Counted from the first letter of the stretch, positions 16,244-25,255 are shown. The stretch: 32,515 nt of DNA from an uncultured Reyranella sp. (GCF_945957355.1 NZ_CAMFKM010000033.1:1-32515); one strand, 5' to 3'. The notes: generated by a model from the letters alone, not told the origin. Program-made: numbers and translations.

Positions 16244-17557
16244 TTATGCACGCTGCCCGCGATCGGAGGGCCGCTCCAGCCCGAGATGGTCGCGCAAGGT
16301 CGTGCCGGTGTAGTCGCCCCGGAACAGGCCGCGCTCCTGCAGGATCGGCACGACGCCTCGAGCGAACGCGTCGAACTGTCCGGGGAAGAACGGCGGCATC
16401 ACGTTGAAGCCGTCGGCGCCGCCTTCGCGGAACCAGCGCTCTAGCACGTCGGCGATTTGAACGGGCGTTCCGATCGGCAGCAAGTGACCGCGCGCCGCGG
16501 CGACGCGATGGAAGAGCTGGCGCAGGGTCAGATTCTCGCGCCGTGCCATCTGGATCAGCAGCGCCGCCCGGCTCTTGAGATGCTCGGTCTCCGGTACGTC
16601 CGGCACCGGACCGTCAAGTGGATGGACGGACATGTCTGCCCCCAGCCGCTCCGACAGGACGGTGAAGGCCTGCGCGGTGTCGATGTTGCGGTTTAGCTCG
16701 GCGAAAACCGCCTGTGCCTCGCGCTCGGTCCGGCCGACGATCGGCATCACGCCCGGCATGACGAGGACGGCGCCGGCGGGTCGCCCCTGGGCCACGGCCT
16801 GGGCCTTCAGGGCACGGTAGAAGCCTTGCGCTTCGGCGAGGTCGTTCTGCGCGGTGAACACAACGTCGGCGATGCGCGCCGCCAGCGCCTGCCCGGGACC
16901 GGAGGAGCCGGCCTGGATCAGCACGGGATGGCCCTGCGGCGGCCGCGGCACGTTCAGCGCGCCCTGGATCGAGAAATACTTCCCCTCGAAGGCCGGTACA
17001 TGGAGGCTGCCCGGCCGCACGAACAGACCCGCTTCCTTGTCGACAATGAAGGCGTCGTCGTCCCAGCTGTCCCACAGCAGGCGACAGGCCTCGACGAACT
17101 CCTCGGCCATCGCATAGCGTTCGGCATGCGGTGGATGCGAACGGCCGAACACCGCGCTCGACTTGGCGTAGGCGGTGGTGACCACGTTCCAGCCTGCCCG
17201 CCCGCCGGACAGATGGTCGAGCGAGGCGAAGCCGCGGGCCACGTGATAGGGCTCGGCATAGGTCGTCGAGGCCGTCGCCGCGAGGCCCAGCCGCGTTGTG
17301 CCCATCGCGAGCCCGGAGAGGAGGCCGAGTGGCTCGAACTTGCCGATGGTTGACGGGTGCTCGTCGTAACCGGTGGCGAAGCCGTCGCCCAGGAAGAACA
17401 TGTCGAACCGGGCCGCCTCGGCGGTGGCCGCGATGTGCTGCATCAGCACCAAGTTCGGCGTGCGCGCGTCGGCGTCGGGATGGCGCCAGCCGCCGACATG
17501 ATGGCCGGGCGTCTGCACGAAGACGCCGAGGCGCATCTGGCGAGCCGGTAGAACCAT
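16244..17557 (-). CDS. LLM-class flavin-dependent monooxygenase, NtaA/SnaA/DszA type
   Basis: This 437-residue member of the bacterial luciferase-like superfamily is closest in layout to two-component FMNH2-dependent monooxygenases such as nitrilotriacetate monooxygenase A and DszA. Visible family blocks are MRLGVFVQTPGHHVGGWRHP at the N-terminus, FFLGDGFA, the YHVARGFASLDHLSGGRAGW stretch, and VLIQAGSSGPGQALAAR. Such enzymes take reduced flavin from a separate reductase; no reductase gene is in the window. Its ATG overlaps the preceding stop as TAATG, so it is coupled to the PCuAC-like gene and ends the hyuA-led operon. It may oxygenate the imported substrate or an intermediate, which is inference. 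Confidence 0.88.
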   Translation of the reverse strand: MVLPARQMRLGVFVQTPGHHVGGWRHPDADARTPNLVLMQHIAATAEAARFDMFFLGDGFATGYDEHPSTIGKFEPLGLLSGLAMGTTRLGLAATASTTYAEPYHVARGFASLDHLSGGRAGWNVVTTAYAKSSAVFGRSHPPHAERYAMAEEFVEACRLLWDSWDDDAFIVDKEAGLFVRPGSLHVPAFEGKYFSIQGALNVPRPPQGHPVLIQAGSSGPGQALAARIADVVFTAQNDLAEAQGFYRALKAQAVAQGRPAGAVLVMPGVMPIVGRTEREAQAVFAELNRNIDTAQAFTVLSERLGADMSVHPLDGPVPDVPETEHLKSRAALLIQMARRENLTLRQLFHRVAAARGHLLPIGTPVQIADVLERWFREGGADGFNVMPPFFPGQFDAFARGVVPILQERGLFRGDYTGTTLRDHLGLERPSDRGQRA

Positions 17558-18006
17558 TAAGACGAGGAAAGTGTGGCCTGTCCCACAGGGCCGGGCGCTT
17601 CCACGGCAAAGTCCACGGTGACGCTGCCGGCCTTCTCGAAGGCCAACGTGACCGGCAGTCTTGCGCCTGCGGCCAAGGGAGCGGTCAGGCCCCCCAGCAA
17701 CAGGTGATAGCCGCGCGGCTTGAAGACCTGCTGGTTGGCCGGCGGGATGACGATACCCTCCGCCGCCTTCCGCATCTCCAGGACCGGCCCCTTGACCCGG
17801 ATGGCTTGGATATCGACCGAGCCGGCAGCGGCGCAGGTCGCGGACACGAGGCGATCGGATTCGCCTTCGTTGATCACGGTCATGTAGCCGCCGGCGACGC
17901 CAGGTTCGGTCGAGGACGAGCGGGCCCAAGGCTTGACGATCTGCAGCGGACCGAGGGTGGCGGCCGGAACTTCCTTTGGCTCAGAACGACGAAGCCACTT
18001 CAGCAA
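17557..18006 (-). CDS. PCuAC/DUF461-like protein without signal peptide and with degenerate copper site
   Basis: This 149-residue protein has the PCuAC (DUF461) cupredoxin-like fold pattern: VKPWARSS, GGYMTVINEGESDRLVSA and FKPRGYHLLLGGL. Ordinary members are periplasmic copper(I) chaperones with an H-X10-M and H-X-M ligand set. Here the first His is Gln67, the nearby Met is Ile69, Met78 and His101 remain, and the last Met is Leu103. The likely start is a TTG 7 nt after GGAGG. An in-frame TGA (the stop of the SDR gene) lies 24 nt upstream, so no signal peptide can be encoded; the N-terminus MLKWLRRSEPKE is charged. It is probably cytoplasmic and not a standard chaperone. It overlaps the monooxygenase start. 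Confidence 0.82.
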   Translation of the reverse strand: MLKWLRRSEPKEVPAATLGPLQIVKPWARSSSTEPGVAGGYMTVINEGESDRLVSATCAAAGSVDIQAIRVKGPVLEMRKAAEGIVIPPANQQVFKPRGYHLLLGGLTAPLAAGARLPVTLAFEKAGSVTVDFAVEAPGPVGQATLSSS

Positions 18007-18027
18007 AATCCATCCTCCGCTGCGCCT

Positions 18028-18759
18028 TCAGTGCGCGAAATAGTGCATGCCGCCATCCACCGGAATGACCGCGCCCGTGATGTAGCGCGCGGCCGGAGAG
18101 GCCAGGAAGGCGACGAGATGTGCCACATCCTCCGGCTCGCCGAAATAGCCGATGGGGATGTTTCGCTCGATGAAGCTGCGCCGGTCCTCCTCGGTCGGAT
18201 GCAGTTTTTGCAGGATCTGCTCGCTGTTGATGCGCCCCGGCTGAATCGTGTTCACGGTCACGTCGTCGGCCGCGACGTCGCACGACAGGCCCTTCGCCCA
18301 TAGGTGCAACGCGGCCTTGGCGGCGATGGCGGCGTTGAGGCTCCGGGGCTCCATGGAGCCGCTGATATTGACGATCCGGCCCCATTTACGGGCCCGCATC
18401 GCCGGCAGCACGGCCTTGGTCAGCAGCCGCGCCGCCGTGAAGTTGAGCGCGAAGGCCTCCTCCCAGACGTCCTCGCCGGCGTCCGGCCCGGTCGGCCGCG
18501 AGCCGCCGGCGCAGTTCACCAGGATGTCGACCGGGCCGAGCAACTTGTTCGCGTCGGTCGCGATACGCGCGAGATCGTCCCGGTCGGTGATGTCGCCCGC
18601 GATCGCGGTCACGCCGTCGAGGCGCTCGATCTTCTCGACCCGTCGCGCGGTGGCGACCACACGCGCGCCCTGCTGCGCCAGAAGCCTGACGACCCCGGCG
18701 CCGATGCCGGAGCTTGCGCCGGACACGAGGCAGGTCCGGTCCCTGAGCTGATAATCCAT
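18028..18759 (-). CDS. SDR-family protein lacking the catalytic tyrosine
   Basis: This 243-residue short-chain dehydrogenase/reductase-fold protein has an N-terminal nucleotide-binding glycine motif SGASSGIG (residues 13-20), NCAGG (82-86) and the C-terminal PGRINSEQ region. The catalytic motif YxxxK is altered: Lys148 is kept but the Tyr position is Ala144 (AIAAK). The serine loop is also about two residues shorter than usual. It resembles the BKR-like SDR subgroup described with an imperfect tetrad, so it may be a non-canonical reductase or a binding protein. It lies 43 nt after hyuB and 21 nt before the PCuAC-like gene, on the same probable transcript. Confidence 0.88.
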   Translation of the reverse strand: MDYQLRDRTCLVSGASSGIGAGVVRLLAQQGARVVATARRVEKIERLDGVTAIAGDITDRDDLARIATDANKLLGPVDILVNCAGGSRPTGPDAGEDVWEEAFALNFTAARLLTKAVLPAMRARKWGRIVNISGSMEPRSLNAAIAAKAALHLWAKGLSCDVAADDVTVNTIQPGRINSEQILQKLHPTEEDRRSFIERNIPIGYFGEPEDVAHLVAFLASPAARYITGAVIPVDGGMHYFAH

Positions 18760-18802
18760 CGCGCCTTGATGGCGGAGAACGCAGGCCCTGCCAATAGAGG
18801 CG

Positions 18803-20593
18803 TCAGCCGCCGCGTGCCTTGGCGGTCGCGGCCTGGTCGATGATGCCCTTGGCCGAGACCACCACGCCATAGTCCCTGAGCGCCGTCTCGACGGAGATCA
18901 CGCCATCGAGCACGTCGTCGGCCACGTCGGCCGGATCGCGTTCCAGCGGGTTGCCGTAGCCGCCGCCGGCCGGGCCGTAGCAGACGAAGCGGCCATCCTT
19001 GCCGACGTGCATGTACGGCACCTTTGAAGGCAGCGCCCGGTCGGGCTGGCCAGGGACCATCAGGTCGAGCCTGGCCGGCATGCCCTCGCTGCCACCCAGG
19101 AAGCCCCAGGGCCGGTAGCGATGGCCTTCGCCCTCGACCGAGGCGCCGCCATCGCCGAGGAACGTGAACTCGCGGACCGAGCCCAGGCCGCCGCGCCACT
19201 TGCCGGCGCCGGCCACATCCTCGCGCAATTCGTAGCGCAGCACGCGCAGCGGCAGATGGGTCTCGATGTCCTCGATCGGGTTGTTGCGCGTGTTGGCATA
19301 GAGCGTGTCGACGGCGTCCATGCCGTCCTTGCCGAAGCGTCCGCCATAGGAACCCTCGAAGATCTCCATGTGCACCCAGTGGGTCTCGTCCTTGAGGCCG
19401 GAGAAGGCGATGACCTTGAGGTTGCCGATGCCGGCCGACACATTGCCCGGCATGGCCTGCGACAGCGCCTTCATCACCGTGTCGGCGAGCTGGTTTCCGG
19501 GACAGAAGCGCGCGATGGTCGGGGCGGGGAAGGTCGGGTTGGCCAGGCACCCCTTGGGGGCGACGATGGTGATCGGCCGGATCAGGCCCGCATTCACCGG
19601 GATGTGTCCGTGCACCTCGGTATCGAGCAGCACCGAGCGGATGGTGAGCCAGATCGCGATGTCGGCTGTGCCTTCCAGCGGCATGTTGATCGGCCGGTCG
19701 GGCACCTGCGGCGCCGTGCCGGTCAGGTCGACCACCAGGGAATCGTCCTTCTTGGTGATGGTGACGACGATCGGCAGTTCCTTCTTGTTGGGATCGTCGC
19801 TGTCGAGATAGCCGTCGATCGCCGTCTCGGCGCGATAGACGCCGTCGGGCAGCTTCGCGATCGCCTGCCGCATCAGGCGTTCGGCGTGGTCCATCAGCGC
19901 GCCGCAGGCCTGCTCGAAGGTCTCCAGACCATAGCGCTCGACCAGCTCGACCATGCGCTCTGCGCCGATGCGGGCCGCAGCCACCTGGGCATCCATGTCG
20001 CCGACCACCAGGTCGGAGGCGCGGATATTGTCGCGCACGATCTGCCACACCGCGTCGTTCCGGACACCGCGGTCATAGACCTTGATCGCCTTGAACTGCA
20101 GGCCCTCGGCATAGGCGTCGATCGCCTCGACGATCCCGCAGGAGCCGGGCGAGAGTGCGCCGATGTCGAGGTGGTGCGCGGTGGTCGCGGCGAATGCGAT
20201 CAGGCGGCCCTGCACGAACACCGGCACGATGAAAGCCACGTCGGGTCCATGGCTGGCGCCCGAATAGGCATCGTTGTGCATGATGACGTCGCCCGGGCGG
20301 ATGACGTCGCCGCGTTCTTTCAGGATGCGCTGGATGCCGCGCACATAGCCCGGGATCGGGCCCGACTGCAGCGGCGTCGACTGGGCCGACTCGGCGAGGC
20401 CGCGGCCTTCCGCATCGACGAGGGCCGCCCCGAAATCCTCCGACTCGCGGATGATCGAGGAGTAGCTCATGCGCATCAGCTTGTAGCCCATCTCGACGGC
20501 GATGTTCTCGAGCGCGCCCTGGATCACGCTGCTCGTAATCGGGTCGATGCGATCGGGCCTGGTCGAGGACTGGCGGGCGGTGGCGCTGCTCAT
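18803..20593 (-). CDS. hyuB: Hydantoinase B / oxoprolinase family protein (HyuB)
   Basis: This 596-residue protein is the HyuB half of a two-subunit ATP-dependent cyclic-amide hydrolase family that includes N-methylhydantoinase, 5-oxoprolinase and acetone/acetophenone carboxylases. Characteristic blocks are DPITSSVIQGALENIAVEMG near the N-terminus, SIIRESEDFGAALVDAEGR, PGDVIMHNDAYSGASHGPD and the histidine-rich TTAHHLDIGALSPGS. Its ATG overlaps the hyuA stop by 4 nt (ATGA), so the subunits are made together. The family assignment is firm; the substrate (hydantoin, oxoproline-like or other cyclic amide) is not readable. Confidence 0.92.
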   Translation of the reverse strand: MSSATARQSSTRPDRIDPITSSVIQGALENIAVEMGYKLMRMSYSSIIRESEDFGAALVDAEGRGLAESAQSTPLQSGPIPGYVRGIQRILKERGDVIRPGDVIMHNDAYSGASHGPDVAFIVPVFVQGRLIAFAATTAHHLDIGALSPGSCGIVEAIDAYAEGLQFKAIKVYDRGVRNDAVWQIVRDNIRASDLVVGDMDAQVAAARIGAERMVELVERYGLETFEQACGALMDHAERLMRQAIAKLPDGVYRAETAIDGYLDSDDPNKKELPIVVTITKKDDSLVVDLTGTAPQVPDRPINMPLEGTADIAIWLTIRSVLLDTEVHGHIPVNAGLIRPITIVAPKGCLANPTFPAPTIARFCPGNQLADTVMKALSQAMPGNVSAGIGNLKVIAFSGLKDETHWVHMEIFEGSYGGRFGKDGMDAVDTLYANTRNNPIEDIETHLPLRVLRYELREDVAGAGKWRGGLGSVREFTFLGDGGASVEGEGHRYRPWGFLGGSEGMPARLDLMVPGQPDRALPSKVPYMHVGKDGRFVCYGPAGGGYGNPLERDPADVADDVLDGVISVETALRDYGVVVSAKGIIDQAATAKARGG

Positions 20594-22668
20594 TGCTTGG
20601 CCTCCTTGCGGATCATGAGATTGCCGGCGGCGTCGGCCTCGAAGGTGAAGTGCGGTGGCACGACAGTCGTAGTGTCCATCTGGAGCACGATGGCCGGGCC
20701 GGGGATGCGCTCGCCGACCGGCAGCAGGTCGCGGCGGTAGAAGGTCGTCGGATAGTCGGTGAGCTTGCCGTCGACGCGGAAGGTGCCGTTGCCGGAACGT
20801 ACCGTCGCGGCGCTGAGCGAGCGCTCGCCATCCGGCGTGGGCTTGGCGATGGTCGCGGCGCTCGCGGCACCGACCAGGCGCAGGTTCACGATCTCGATCG
20901 CGGACTGGGCGAAGTGATGATCATACTCGCGCTTGTGGACCTCGTGGAATGCCTCGAACGCCTGGGCGAGGGCCGCCTCGTCGAGAATACCGTCGGGGAA
21001 GGTGACCCTGAGCTCGTAACCCTGTCCGACATAGCGCAGGTCGCCGCGGCGCTCGAACGTCACCTGCGCGAGATCGATGCCGTCGGCGGTGAAGCGCTGG
21101 GCCAGTTCCTTCGCCATGGCGTCGAAATCGGCGTTGATGCGGGAGAGGTCGGCGGTGCCCGAGACCTGGAATGACGTGCGGATGGCATCGTAACGCAGGT
21201 CGCTGATCAGCAGGCCGACCGCCGAGGTGATGCCGGGATGGGGTGGCACGATCACCTCGGTGACGCCCAGCATGTCGGCCACTTCGGCGCCATGCAGCGG
21301 GCCGGCGCCACCGAAGGCCACCAGCGCGTAGTTGCGCGGATCGATGCCCTTCTGGACAGTGCGCGAGCGGATGGCGTTCGCCATGTTGGCGTTGATGAGG
21401 GTGATCACGCCTTCGGCGGCTTCACGGTCGGAGAGGCCGAGTTCGCGTGCCAGTTCGCCGATCACGCGCCGGGCCGCGACCTCGTCGAGCGACATGCCAC
21501 CGCCCAGGAAGTTGCCGCCGTCGAGTCGGCCCAGCACGACGTTGGCGTCGGTCACTGTAGCGCGCGTGCCGCCGCGGCCGTAGGCGGCCGGGCCGGGCAC
21601 GGCGCCGGCCGAGCGCGGGCCGACCTTGAAGGCGCCCGCCTGATCGACATGGGCGATCGAGCCGCCGCCGGCGCCGATCGTGTGCACGTCGATCATGGGC
21701 ACCAGCACGGGGAAGCCGGCGATCCAGGTGTCGCGCGCCGTGGCCTCGCCGAAGCCGCCCTCGGTGACGATGCCGATATCGGCCGAGGTGCCGCCGACGT
21801 CGAAGGTGATGAGGTTGCGCTTCTCGGAGAGCGCACCCGCCCAGTCGCCGCCGATCACGCCGGCCGCCGGGCCGGAGAGGAGGGTCAGCACCGGCCGCTC
21901 GGCCACCATTGCGGGCGTCGCGACGCCGCCGTTGGAGGCCATGATGCGCAGATCGGCCCTGAAGCCCGAGGCCTCGATCTCGGATTCGAGACGGGTCACG
22001 TAGTTGCGCACCTTGGGACCGACGAAGGCGTTCATCGCCGTCGTCGTGAAGCGCTCGAACTCGCGGAACTGCGGCGACACCGACGAGGAGGTCGTGGCGA
22101 AGCACTCGGGATATTCCTCGCGCACGATCTCCATCGCGCGCGCCTCGTGGGACGCGTCGAGATAGGAGAATAGAAAGCAGATCGCGATGGCCTCGACACC
22201 GGCCTCCTTGAGTTCACGCACGGCCTGGCGCACGCCCTCCTCGTCGAGCGGCTCCAGCACCTCGCCGCGCGGCGGCACCAGTCGCTCCGTCACGGTCTTG
22301 CGATGGCGGCGCTTCACCAGGGGCCGGTCCTGCCAGGGAATGTCCTGCATGATCGAGTAGTGCTGCGGCCGCTGGTGGCGGCCGATGTGCAGGATGTCGC
22401 GATAGCCGCCGGTGGTGATCATGCCGGTGACGGCGCCGTCGTGCTCGAGGATCGCGTTGGTGGCGATGGTCGTGCCATGGAACACGGTGTCGATCGTCTC
22501 GCGCGGGATCGAATACTTGTCGCAGAGCGCCATCAGCCCCTGCACGACGCCACGGGACGGATCGTCCGGCGTGGTCGAAACCTTGTGCACGGCGGTCCGG
22601 CCGGCCTCGGTATCGGCAAAGACCAGGTCCGTGAAGGTGCCGCCCACGTCCACGCCGATCAACCGCAT
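20590..22668 (-). CDS. hyuA: Hydantoinase A / oxoprolinase family protein (HyuA)
   Basis: This 692-residue protein is the ATP-using HyuA partner. It carries the actin/hexokinase-like phosphate motifs MRLIGVDVGGTFTDLVFAD (residues 1-19) and LITFDVGGTSADIG, the FHGTTIATNAILE segment, IGAGGGSIAHVD and VAFGGAGPLHG. The start is fixed by GGGAGG about 5 nt before the ATG; the frame is open further but gives no family sequence. It is first in a five-gene minus-strand operon (hyuA, hyuB, SDR, PCuAC-like, monooxygenase) and diverges from the ABC importer genes. HyuA typically phosphorylates or activates the cyclic amide so that HyuB can complete hydrolysis. Confidence 0.93.
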   Translation of the reverse strand: MRLIGVDVGGTFTDLVFADTEAGRTAVHKVSTTPDDPSRGVVQGLMALCDKYSIPRETIDTVFHGTTIATNAILEHDGAVTGMITTGGYRDILHIGRHQRPQHYSIMQDIPWQDRPLVKRRHRKTVTERLVPPRGEVLEPLDEEGVRQAVRELKEAGVEAIAICFLFSYLDASHEARAMEIVREEYPECFATTSSSVSPQFREFERFTTTAMNAFVGPKVRNYVTRLESEIEASGFRADLRIMASNGGVATPAMVAERPVLTLLSGPAAGVIGGDWAGALSEKRNLITFDVGGTSADIGIVTEGGFGEATARDTWIAGFPVLVPMIDVHTIGAGGGSIAHVDQAGAFKVGPRSAGAVPGPAAYGRGGTRATVTDANVVLGRLDGGNFLGGGMSLDEVAARRVIGELARELGLSDREAAEGVITLINANMANAIRSRTVQKGIDPRNYALVAFGGAGPLHGAEVADMLGVTEVIVPPHPGITSAVGLLISDLRYDAIRTSFQVSGTADLSRINADFDAMAKELAQRFTADGIDLAQVTFERRGDLRYVGQGYELRVTFPDGILDEAALAQAFEAFHEVHKREYDHHFAQSAIEIVNLRLVGAASAATIAKPTPDGERSLSAATVRSGNGTFRVDGKLTDYPTTFYRRDLLPVGERIPGPAIVLQMDTTTVVPPHFTFEADAAGNLMIRKEAKQ

Positions 22669-22790
22669 CACTGCCTCCCAGACTTCGCGTTGGCCGGAGG
22701 GCAGCAAGGACCGCGCCAACGCCCGTCTATCGGGGCTTCTGTCCCCAGGGAATTTTACAGTGCTGGCATGCAGCTTGCTTCTTTTGCCAC
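22669..22790. promoter_or_regulatory. Divergent control region between hyuA and the ABC importer
   Basis: The 122-nt gap separates two divergent operons. It contains an AT-richer core (AATTTTACAG near 22751-22760) that on the minus strand reads TGTAAAAT, a possible -10 for hyuA. No clear -35 partner or strong operator palindrome was found. The importer ATPase gene lacks a clear Shine-Dalgarno. No regulator gene is adjacent. Confidence 0.5.
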
Positions 22791-23825
22791 ATGGCCAAGC
22801 AGCCGGACATTGAACTCGTATCCTTGACCAAGCGCTACGGCGAGACGGTGGCGGTCGATTCGATCGGCCTGCGTATCCCCGCCGGCTCCTATTGCTGCCT
22901 TCTGGGCCCCAGCGGCTGCGGCAAGACCACGACCCTGCGCATGATCGCGGGCCACGAGGAGGTTTCCGAGGGCGACATCATCCTGGGGGCGGAGAACATC
23001 ACCGGCCTGCCGCCAGCCGCGCGCGGCACGGCGATGATGTTCCAGAGCTACGCGCTCTTTCCCCATCTCGATTGCACCGACAATGTAGCGTTCAGCCTCA
23101 AGATGCGAGCTATCGACAAGGAGACGCGCCGGGCGCGCGCCGTCGAGATGCTGAAGCGCGTGCACATGGATGCCTATGCCGGCCGTCTGCCAGCGCAGCT
23201 CTCCGGCGGCCAGCAACAGAGGGTGGCGCTTGCCCGCGCCTTGATCACCGATCCGCAGGTCCTGTTGCTCGACGAGCCGCTGTCGGCACTCGATCCGTTC
23301 CTGCGTATCCGGATGCGCGAGGAACTGAAGAGCCTGCAGACGCGGCTGGGCATCAGTTTCATCCATGTGACGCACAGCCAGGACGAGGCGATGGCGCTGG
23401 CCGACCTCGTCGTCGTCATGAACGGCGGCAGGATCGAGCAGGCGGCGCCGCCGCGCGAGGTCTTCAACCGGCCGGCCTCCGCCTTCGTCGCCAGGTTCAT
23501 CGGCGGCCACAACGTGCTGCCCGCAGCGGTCGCGCGCGCCCCTGTTATGCCGGGCGCGGGCGAGGGGCCGTTCGTCGCCATCCGCGCCGACCGCATGTCG
23601 GTGCAGGCCGGAACGTCCGGTGGAGCCGGCGTCACCTCCCTGCAGGGTGTGACGCGCTCCGTCGAGTATCTCGGCTCGACCGTGCAGGTCGGCGTCGATG
23701 TCGTCGGCCTCGAAACATTGTCGGCCACGCTGCCGGAGGCTCGCTTCGACGCGTCGCCGGTGCGGCCCGGCGAGCCCGTCATTCTGTCGTGGAAGCCCGA
23801 GGACGTTCACGTGCTGGGACGCTGA
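22791..23825 (+). CDS. ABC importer ATPase, PotA-like (MOI/polyamine-type)
   Basis: This 344-residue ATPase drives an ABC importer. It shows Walker A GPSGCGKTT (39-47), Q-loop FQSYALFP (84-91), signature LSGGQQQR (137-144), Walker B VLLLDEP (157-163) and H-loop His195. A C-terminal TOBE-type regulatory region follows. It is the first gene of the plus-strand operon and is followed by its binding-protein and permease genes. PotA-like sequence does not prove polyamine transport; downstream ring-opening enzymes suggest a cyclic amide or its breakdown product as cargo. Confidence 0.93.
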   Translation: MAKQPDIELVSLTKRYGETVAVDSIGLRIPAGSYCCLLGPSGCGKTTTLRMIAGHEEVSEGDIILGAENITGLPPAARGTAMMFQSYALFPHLDCTDNVAFSLKMRAIDKETRRARAVEMLKRVHMDAYAGRLPAQLSGGQQQRVALARALITDPQVLLLDEPLSALDPFLRIRMREELKSLQTRLGISFIHVTHSQDEAMALADLVVVMNGGRIEQAAPPREVFNRPASAFVARFIGGHNVLPAAVARAPVMPGAGEGPFVAIRADRMSVQAGTSGGAGVTSLQGVTRSVEYLGSTVQVGVDVVGLETLSATLPEARFDASPVRPGEPVILSWKPEDVHVLGR

Positions 23826-23884
23826 AGGGGCGTTGAGTAAGGGAGGCGGCCCCGCGCCGTCGAGGCTTGAAGGAGGAAGACGAG

Positions 23885-25174
23885 ATGGCTCGGAAATCGA
23901 ATGGCGGCATCGGCCGTCGCAGAATGCTCAAGGGTGCGGCCGGCATGGCGGGAGCCGCAGTCGGCAGCGGCGCGATCACTGGCTTCCCGGTGATCTGGGC
24001 GCAGAATAACAAGAACATCGTCCTGCGCCAGTGCGGTACCGGCGTGTCGGCGATCAACGAGATCGCCGAGAAGTGCAAGGCCGATCTCGGCATCACGCTG
24101 CAGATGACGGCGCTCGATTCCGATGCGGTGGTGCAGCGCGTCGTGACGCAGCCGAACTCCTTCGACATCGGTGACATCGAATACTGGATGATCAAGAAGG
24201 TCTTCCCAGCGAACACGCTGCAGGCGATGGACGTCAAGAAGATCAAGCTGTTCGACAAGATCGTGCCGATCTTCACCACCGGCAAGCTGAAGCCCGACAG
24301 CGTCATCGCCCAGGGAACGGCACCCAGCACGGTGAGCTTCGTAGAAGGTGCCGGCTCGACCAAGTTCGCCAAGGGCCAGACCCAGTGGTTCACGGCGGTG
24401 CCCACGATCTACAACGCCGACACGCTCGGCATCCGGCCCGACCTGGTCGGCCGCAAGATCGATTCCTGGAAGGACATCCTCGATCCGAAGTTCAAGGGGA
24501 AGACCTCGATCCTGAACATCCCGTCGATCGGAATCATGGACGCCGCGATGATCTGCGAGGCGGCCGGCATCGTGAAGTACGGCGACAAGGGCAACATGAC
24601 CAAGGCGGAGATCGACAAGACGATCGAATTCCTGATCAAGACCAAGAAGGAGGGGCAATTCCGCGCCTTCTGGAAGACCTTCGACGAATCGGTCAATCTC
24701 ATGACCTCGGGTGAGGTCGTGATCCAGTCGATGTGGTCGCCGGCGGTGTCGGCGGTGCGCGGCAAGGGCGTGCCCTGTACCTACCAGCCCCTCAAGGAAG
24801 GCTATCGCGCCTGGGGCGGCGGCCTGGCGCTCGCCAAGCACCTGCAGGGCGCGCAACTCGACGCGGCCTACGACTACATCAACTGGTACCTGTCCGGCTG
24901 GGTCGGCGCCTTCCTCAATCGCCAAGGGTACTACTCAGCGGTGCTCGATACGGCCAAGGCCAACATGACCGAGGACGAGTGGGGCTTCTGGATGGAAGGC
25001 AAGCCCGCCAAGGGCGACATCAAGAACCCGCAAGGCCAGGTCGTCGAGAAGGCCGGCGCGGTGCGTGACGGCGGCTCGTTCTACGACCGCATGGGCGCCG
25101 TCGCCTGCTGGAACGCGGTGATGGATGAGGACCGCTACATGGTCCAGAAGTGGAACCAGTTCATCGCTGCCTGA
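23885..25174 (+). CDS. ABC importer substrate-binding protein, PotD-like, Tat signal
   Basis: This 429-residue extracellular solute-binding protein belongs to the spermidine/putrescine-type binding family. The ATG is set by AGGAGGA (23871-23877) 7 nt upstream; the frame has an earlier TTG at 23867 that would lie before this ribosome site. The N-terminus contains a twin-arginine motif (GRRRMLKG) and an Ala/Gly-rich stretch ending near VIWAQ. It delivers substrate to the two permeases encoded next. Blocks such as FDIGDIEYWMIKKVF and DSWKDILDPKFKGKTSILN fit the fold; ligand identity is unknown. Confidence 0.92.
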   Translation: MARKSNGGIGRRRMLKGAAGMAGAAVGSGAITGFPVIWAQNNKNIVLRQCGTGVSAINEIAEKCKADLGITLQMTALDSDAVVQRVVTQPNSFDIGDIEYWMIKKVFPANTLQAMDVKKIKLFDKIVPIFTTGKLKPDSVIAQGTAPSTVSFVEGAGSTKFAKGQTQWFTAVPTIYNADTLGIRPDLVGRKIDSWKDILDPKFKGKTSILNIPSIGIMDAAMICEAAGIVKYGDKGNMTKAEIDKTIEFLIKTKKEGQFRAFWKTFDESVNLMTSGEVVIQSMWSPAVSAVRGKGVPCTYQPLKEGYRAWGGGLALAKHLQGAQLDAAYDYINWYLSGWVGAFLNRQGYYSAVLDTAKANMTEDEWGFWMEGKPAKGDIKNPQGQVVEKAGAVRDGGSFYDRMGAVACWNAVMDEDRYMVQKWNQFIAA

Positions 25175-25209
25175 TCAATTCAGGCGGATTGCGTAACCCC
25201 CTCACTCAA

Positions 25210-25255
25210 CCTCTCCCCCAAGGAGCGGCGTGACTGCACGCCGCGGGGGGAGAGG
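25210..25255. repeat. REP-like palindromic hairpin between binding-protein and permease genes
   Basis: CCTCTCCCCC (25210-25219) pairs with GGGGGAGAGG (25246-25255), and an inner 8-bp stem GCGGCGTG / CACGCCGC (25225-25244) closes an ACTG loop. The preceding ACCCCCTCACTCAAC flank matches the style of palindromes scattered between genes in many alphaproteobacteria. Its right arm overlaps the likely ribosome site of the first permease. It could protect the upstream binding-protein mRNA and lower permease expression, giving a binding-protein excess. Confidence 0.75.

Noticed and set aside
19121..20740. Long open frame antisense to hyuB and the hyuA 3' end
   Set aside because: It is a shadow of two certain genes, with no ribosome site or known domain.
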